Assembly (NCBI GenBank): GCA_902599315.1
Contig: CACKEY010000006.1
Coordinates: 1 to 64,000 of the forward strand
Direction of reading: 5' to 3'
DNA: 64,000 bases
DNA from: an uncultured SAR86 cluster bacterium
GTDB taxonomy: Bacteria; Pseudomonadota; Gammaproteobacteria; Magnimaribacterales; D2472
The position numbers and the translations under genes are program-made. How positions within the stretch are numbered: the first letter of the stretch is position 1; the number at the start of each line of letters is the position of its first letter. Under the pieces are notes generated by a model. That model saw only the letters and a list, made by a program, of their open reading frames with translations, searched no databases and was not told where the DNA came from. Below are positions 61,326 through 64,000 of this stretch, in pieces.

Positions 61326-61526
61326 TTAATCGTCATCCTCAAAAACAAAAATTTTTTCTAAATCTACTTTAAAATATCTCGTCATCTTCATAACCAATTT
61401 TAATGATGGATCAAATTTACCTGTTTCAATAGAGTTAATTGTTTGTCTGCTAACTTTTAAAATTGATGCAAGCTCATCTTGGCTAATATTATTCTTATTT
61501 CTAAGACTTTTAAGGTGATTTTCCAT
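61326..61526 (-). CDS. Small XRE-family DNA-binding protein
   Basis: A 66-residue helix-turn-helix regulator (Cro/C1 type), nearly a single domain: LRNKNNISQDELASILKVSRQTINSIETGKFDPSLKLVMKMTRYFKVDLEKIF. The QDELASILKVSRQTI stretch is the classic fold. Like YozG-type regulators it sits in an operon with membrane proteins; its start shares one base with the stop of the upstream gene (TAATG). It probably binds the palindrome at 62019-62053 that covers the operon promoter, and so may shut off its own transcription. Confidence 0.85.
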   Translation of the reverse strand: MENHLKSLRNKNNISQDELASILKVSRQTINSIETGKFDPSLKLVMKMTRYFKVDLEKIFVFEDDD

Positions 61527-61984
61527 TAATCAGCTATATATTTTTTATAAAATAAATACCCACCAATGCAAGCACCAACTGTAAATGCTAAAAAAAATTC
61601 ATAAAAAGTGGGCTGAAAATTAAAATATGGTGAAAATACGCTGACCAAAGTGCCAAAAACGACAAACCCATACGCCCCGCCTGCAAATGTTGCGTTGTGA
61701 TAGCTTTTAAAAAAGTCATCTTGTGCTTGATAGAACATTTTGTAATAGATTGATGCAATAAGAAAACAAGCTATTACCAATAATCTAATTATAAATATAA
61801 ATGGCTTTGCGGAGTCACGAACATCTATAGGCTCGCCACCTACAAATCCTGTAAATGCTAAGTGAATGCCTAGAAAAAAACCTCCAAGTGTAAAGAAAAT
61901 AAGCGATCTAATGTAATTTTTTTTGTCTTTTGGATTCAAGGAAGCAACTTCTATCCAAAGACCCTTATAAGTAATTTTTGCCAT
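61526..61984 (-). CDS. Membrane protein with four helices, unknown function
   Basis: A 152-residue protein with four predicted transmembrane segments (about residues 24-46, 55-80, 95-115 and 125-145). The N-terminal part is cytoplasmic (MAKITYKGLWIEVASLNPKDKKNY), and the central loop has VGGEPIDVRDSAKPF. Nothing identifies it, although a partner membrane gene with an XRE regulator is the layout of DUF2178/YozG-type cassettes. It is first in a three-gene operon with a near-perfect sigma-70 promoter upstream. Confidence 0.6.
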   Translation of the reverse strand: MAKITYKGLWIEVASLNPKDKKNYIRSLIFFTLGGFFLGIHLAFTGFVGGEPIDVRDSAKPFIFIIRLLVIACFLIASIYYKMFYQAQDDFFKSYHNATFAGGAYGFVVFGTLVSVFSPYFNFQPTFYEFFLAFTVGACIGGYLFYKKYIAD

Positions 61985-62012
61985 TTTAATATTTGAAATT
62001 TAGTTTTAAGAA

Positions 62013-62041
62013 ATCATATGTAAAGTTTACTTGACTGTCAA
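62013..62041 (-). promoter_or_regulatory. Sigma-70 promoter of the XRE membrane-protein operon
   Basis: On the minus strand TTGACA (62036-62041) and TATGAT (62013-62018) are separated by exactly 17 bases, with one mismatch in twelve against consensus. This is the best promoter in the window. Transcription starts near 62006, about 22 bases before the ATG at 61984. Confidence 0.85.
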
Positions 62042-62053
62042 GTTTACTTTACA
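62019..62053. promoter_or_regulatory. 35-bp palindromic operator over the XRE operon promoter
   Basis: TGTAAAGT-TT-ACTTGAC-T-GTCAAGT-TT-ACTTTACA is a palindrome of 35 bases, with only the TT positions unpaired. It fills the promoter spacer and includes the -35 box. It can also be read as two overlapping copies of AAGTTTACTT. It overlaps the DUF2069 stop codon. It fits the operator of a small XRE dimer or two dimers. Confidence 0.8.
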
Positions 62054-62370
62054 TTTAGGTGTTCCCTTGCAGCGTAGACTCCGACAAAAAATAAAGAAAC
62101 TATTAATAATAGTTCTAACCAGTTCAAAAGACCGGGATTGGGTAGACCAAAAACAACAAGACATGAACTCATAAAATAGATCAGAATAATAAAACCAAAG
62201 ACTTGATAAACCTTTGCGGTTGGATTTGTGTATGCTTTGTATTCAAAAATCATTAAAGGAAGGGACCAAATCAATAATCCTATCCAAGGAGTTCCAATAA
62301 GCACACCTTTTATTAGGTGATTAAAAATAAGCAATCCATTAAGTATGAGAAAACTTTTTCTAAGATTCAT
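62044..62370 (-). CDS. DUF2069 family membrane protein
   Basis: A 108-residue integral membrane protein of the DUF2069 family, usually found next to wrbA in Gammaproteobacteria, as here. The start at 62370 (MNLRKSFLILNGLLIF) is chosen because it lies just inside the wrbA 3' end and opens the first helix; the frame is open to 62424. Four helices are visible, with the family stretch WIGLLIWSLPLMIFEYKAYTNPTAKVYQVFGFI. Its stop lies in the operator of the next operon. No known function. Confidence 0.85.
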   Translation of the reverse strand: MNLRKSFLILNGLLIFNHLIKGVLIGTPWIGLLIWSLPLMIFEYKAYTNPTAKVYQVFGFIILIYFMSSCLVVFGLPNPGLLNWLELLLIVSLFFVGVYAAREHLNVK

Positions 62371-62965
62371 CACTATTAAATTTAAAAATGAGCTCAGCCA
62401 TTCGCTTACCTGTTGCTTCAGCAATTTCTTTTTCGGAAGAAGTTATGCCTCCGGATTGATTAGTGTTTGCAACATGTGATGGTCCATAAGGCGTACCACC
62501 ACTTTTTGTACTGGAAAGATCAGAAATTGAGTATGGTGATCCAACAAAGATAACTCCTTGGTGCAATAGATAGGTCATCAGGTTAAATAAAGTAATTTCC
62601 TGTCCACCATGCATTGATCCAGTCGATGTAAATACGCAGCCAAGTTTATTTTCTAGTTCATTATTTGACCAAATATCTCCAGTTGAATCTAAAAAATATT
62701 TTAAAGGAGCGGCCATAGATCCAAATCTAGTTGGAGATCCAAGTGCTATTCCAGCACAATTGATTAAGTCTTCCTTAGTGCAATATATAGGTCCTTCATC
62801 GGGAATGCTTGGCTCAACCGCTTCAGCTACCGAGGAAACCTTTGGCACCGTTCTAATTCTAACCTCAAGACCTTTTTTCTCAGCTCCATCAGCAATGGCA
62901 TGAGCAAGATTCTTTACAGCCCCTGATGCTGAATAAAATAAGATTAGAAGATATTTTTGATGCAT
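62360..62965 (-). CDS. wrbA: NAD(P)H:quinone oxidoreductase WrbA
   Basis: A 201-residue flavodoxin-like tetramer that reduces quinones by two electrons. The flavin-phosphate loop is FYSASGAVKNLAHAIADGAEKKG, with GSPTRFGSMAAPLKYFLDSTGDIW, VFTSTGSMHGGQEITLFNLMTYLLHQGVIFVGSPYS and GGTPYGPSHVAN as further WrbA blocks. It overlaps DUF2069 by 11 bases, the usual gammaproteobacterial pair. Confidence 0.93.
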   Translation of the reverse strand: MHQKYLLILFYSASGAVKNLAHAIADGAEKKGLEVRIRTVPKVSSVAEAVEPSIPDEGPIYCTKEDLINCAGIALGSPTRFGSMAAPLKYFLDSTGDIWSNNELENKLGCVFTSTGSMHGGQEITLFNLMTYLLHQGVIFVGSPYSISDLSSTKSGGTPYGPSHVANTNQSGGITSSEKEIAEATGKRMAELIFKFNSDES

Positions 62966-62994
62966 AATAGTTTCCTTTTGGATTACTATAAAAC

Positions 62995-63447
62995 ATGAAA
63001 ATTAAATTACCATTAACTTTATTTTGTCTTTTTCTTATTTCATGTGAAAAGGGCGATATAGAGATTTTTGATTCTAAGCCTATTTTTAGTTCAAGCCTAA
63101 ATGGAGAATGGATTTTAGTTAATTACTGGGCTGATTGGTGTCCGCCATGTATCAAGGAAATACCCGAAATCGTTTCTTTTTCAAAAAAAAATCCAGAAGT
63201 TAAAGTTTTTGCATTTAATTTTGATCGATTAGATGCAGAGGACTTAAGACCGCAGATTAAAAAATTTGGTATTACCTATCCTTCAATGATTACTCATCCT
63301 AAAACATTGTGGGGTATTGAAACACCAAAAACACTTCCTGCGACTTATTTTATTTCACCGACTGGAGAGATTGTTTTTGCCAGTTTACAACCTCAAGATG
63401 AAGCAAGCCTGTCACTAATCTACAGAGATTTACAGAATGGAGTTTAA
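62995..63447 (+). CDS. TlpA-like lipoprotein thiol:disulfide oxidoreductase
   Basis: A 150-residue predicted lipoprotein with a thioredoxin domain. The lipobox is LISC (MKIKLPLTLFCLFLISC, Cys17), then NYWADWCPPCIKEIPEI with the active-site C-x-x-C, LRPQIKKFGITYPS and a cis-proline block TPKTLPATYFISPTGEIV. It acts in the envelope as a reductase of the TlpA/ResA type, perhaps for cytochrome c maturation. It is divergent from wrbA and ends 18 bases inside a convergent peptidase gene. Confidence 0.85.
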   Translation: MKIKLPLTLFCLFLISCEKGDIEIFDSKPIFSSSLNGEWILVNYWADWCPPCIKEIPEIVSFSKKNPEVKVFAFNFDRLDAEDLRPQIKKFGITYPSMITHPKTLWGIETPKTLPATYFISPTGEIVFASLQPQDEASLSLIYRDLQNGV

Positions 63448-64000
63448 ATAATCTTTTTGGATTAAAGATTCTGGGTTAACTTTATTACCATCAAAGTATA
63501 CGGTCCAATGAAGGTGTGGCCCTGTCACTCTTCCTGTTGACCCAACCTTTCCAATTGGATCAGATTGCTCTAAAAGGTCGCCAAATTTAGCTTGTATTTC
63601 ACTCATGTGGGCATAAGAGGAAAAAAGTCCGTAACCATGATCAAGAATTACAGTTAGACCTGTATAAAAGTAATCACCCACTAAAACCACTTTTCCTTTT
63701 AATGGAGAGATAATTTGAGTTCCAATTGCGCCACTTAGATCTAGTGCTAGATGGGCTGATCTTGGCATATCATTTATAAATCTCTGTTTGCCAAATGGAG
63801 ATGTTACTCGTCCAGGGACAGGTGGTATAAAGTTAAAGGAAGGTGTAATTTCAGTTGTTGATGATTTTAAGGCTTCTTTAATCTCTAATGCTTCTCTGTT
63901 CGCCCTTGCTTGATCGCTATCGTTTAAGGTTACTTTACTAGTATCTGTAATTGTAATCCTTGATTCACCGAAGTTAACCCAATTAACTTTTATATCTATG
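63430..64000 (-). CDS. M23 family metallopeptidase, C-terminal part (5' end outside window)
   Basis: A LytM-type peptidoglycan endopeptidase or its inactive relative. The frame has no stop from 63430 to the right edge, so more than 189 residues are present. Visible in order: a mixed N-terminal part (ending TTEITPSFNFIPPVPG), the domain opener GRVTSPFGKQRFIND, then PRSAHLALDLSGAIGTQI (first zinc His and Asp), SYAHMSEIQAKFGDLLEQ and the terminal GPHLHWTVYFDG (second His-x-His). All four zinc and catalytic residues appear intact, so an active enzyme is likely. Similar proteins are periplasmic; a signal would lie outside the window. Confidence 0.85.
   Translation of the reverse strand, partial: IDIKVNWVNFGESRITITDTSKVTLNDSDQARANREALEIKEALKSSTTEITPSFNFIPPVPGRVTSPFGKQRFINDMPRSAHLALDLSGAIGTQIISPLKGKVVLVGDYFYTGLTVILDHGYGLFSSYAHMSEIQAKFGDLLEQSDPIGKVGSTGRVTGPHLHWTVYFDGNKVNPESLIQKDYLNSIL

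Noticed and set aside
61112-61526. XRE and small membrane protein as a toxin-antitoxin pair
   Set aside because: The membrane protein is not a recognised toxin, the upstream membrane gene is also in the operon and the regulator is a plain XRE type.

Overview
The window reads as a chromosomal segment of a free-living marine gammaproteobacterium with a small, AT-rich, tightly packed genome, most like the SAR86 clade. This is inferred from gene content and order, not from a database search. The support is: the gammaproteobacterial neighbourhood purM-purN / DUF2066 / CDP-alcohol phosphatidyltransferase / hda, the dnaX-recR pair, a bifunctional mnmC, several acyl-CoA dehydrogenases, a TonB receptor next to a DUF3604 protein, and gaps of only a few bases between genes. 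Most convergent gene pairs overlap at their stop codons. No insertion sequence, prophage or CRISPR array is seen.

Layout. 1-9.4 kb: the end of ligA, a lipoprotein transglycosylase, a frameshifted PreP-like M16 protease, a lipoprotein, mnmC and a pair of acyl-CoA dehydrogenases. 9.4-24 kb: a coiled-coil membrane protein, a TonB receptor with a terminator, a DUF3604 protein, tRNA-Leu(UAG), a serine hydrolase, a GMC oxidoreductase, an AMP-nucleosidase-like enzyme, small membrane proteins, a Ca/Na antiporter, an SDR coupled to a frameshifted methyltransferase, and a LysR regulator. 24-29.3 kb: a third acyl-CoA dehydrogenase, sbcB, tRNA-Val(GAC), an alpha/beta hydrolase and an SLC13-type transporter. 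29.4-43.9 kb: a signalling, ion-channel and surface-protein island (below). 43.9-51 kb: a PLP dehydratase, a YwaF-like membrane protein, an HNH nuclease, a DsbD-like reductase with a thioredoxin-fold partner, hsp20 under apparent heat-shock control, a nitroreductase, a MAPEG protein and small envelope proteins. 51-64 kb: recX, dnaX, recR, dcd, DUF3108, purN, purM, DUF2066, a phosphatidyltransferase, hda, sppA, a small XRE-regulated membrane cassette with a clear promoter-operator, DUF2069, wrbA, a TlpA-like lipoprotein and a partial M23 peptidase.

The most striking region is 29.4-43.9 kb. It holds a cyclic-nucleotide-gated K+ channel, an MscS channel, an outer-membrane barrel candidate, a CHASE2-adenylate cyclase, a TetR regulator, a TPR plus beta-barrel protein that looks like a Slam/type XI exporter, a 2152-residue secreted protein (FecR domain, acidic linker, eight cadherin-like repeats, TbpB-like C-terminal barrel), and a one-domain voltage-gated channel whose filter TYDDWAA resembles calcium-selective engineered filters. 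A working model, which is inference, is that the exporter displays the giant protein, that its FecR part or the periplasm is sensed by CHASE2, and that cAMP then acts on the K+ channel.

Other points of note are an A10 run in dnaX placed to make a short gamma-like product by slippage, an A8-run frameshift in the methyltransferase gene, a ROSE-like RNA thermometer before hsp20, and an unusual zinc finger in LigA.
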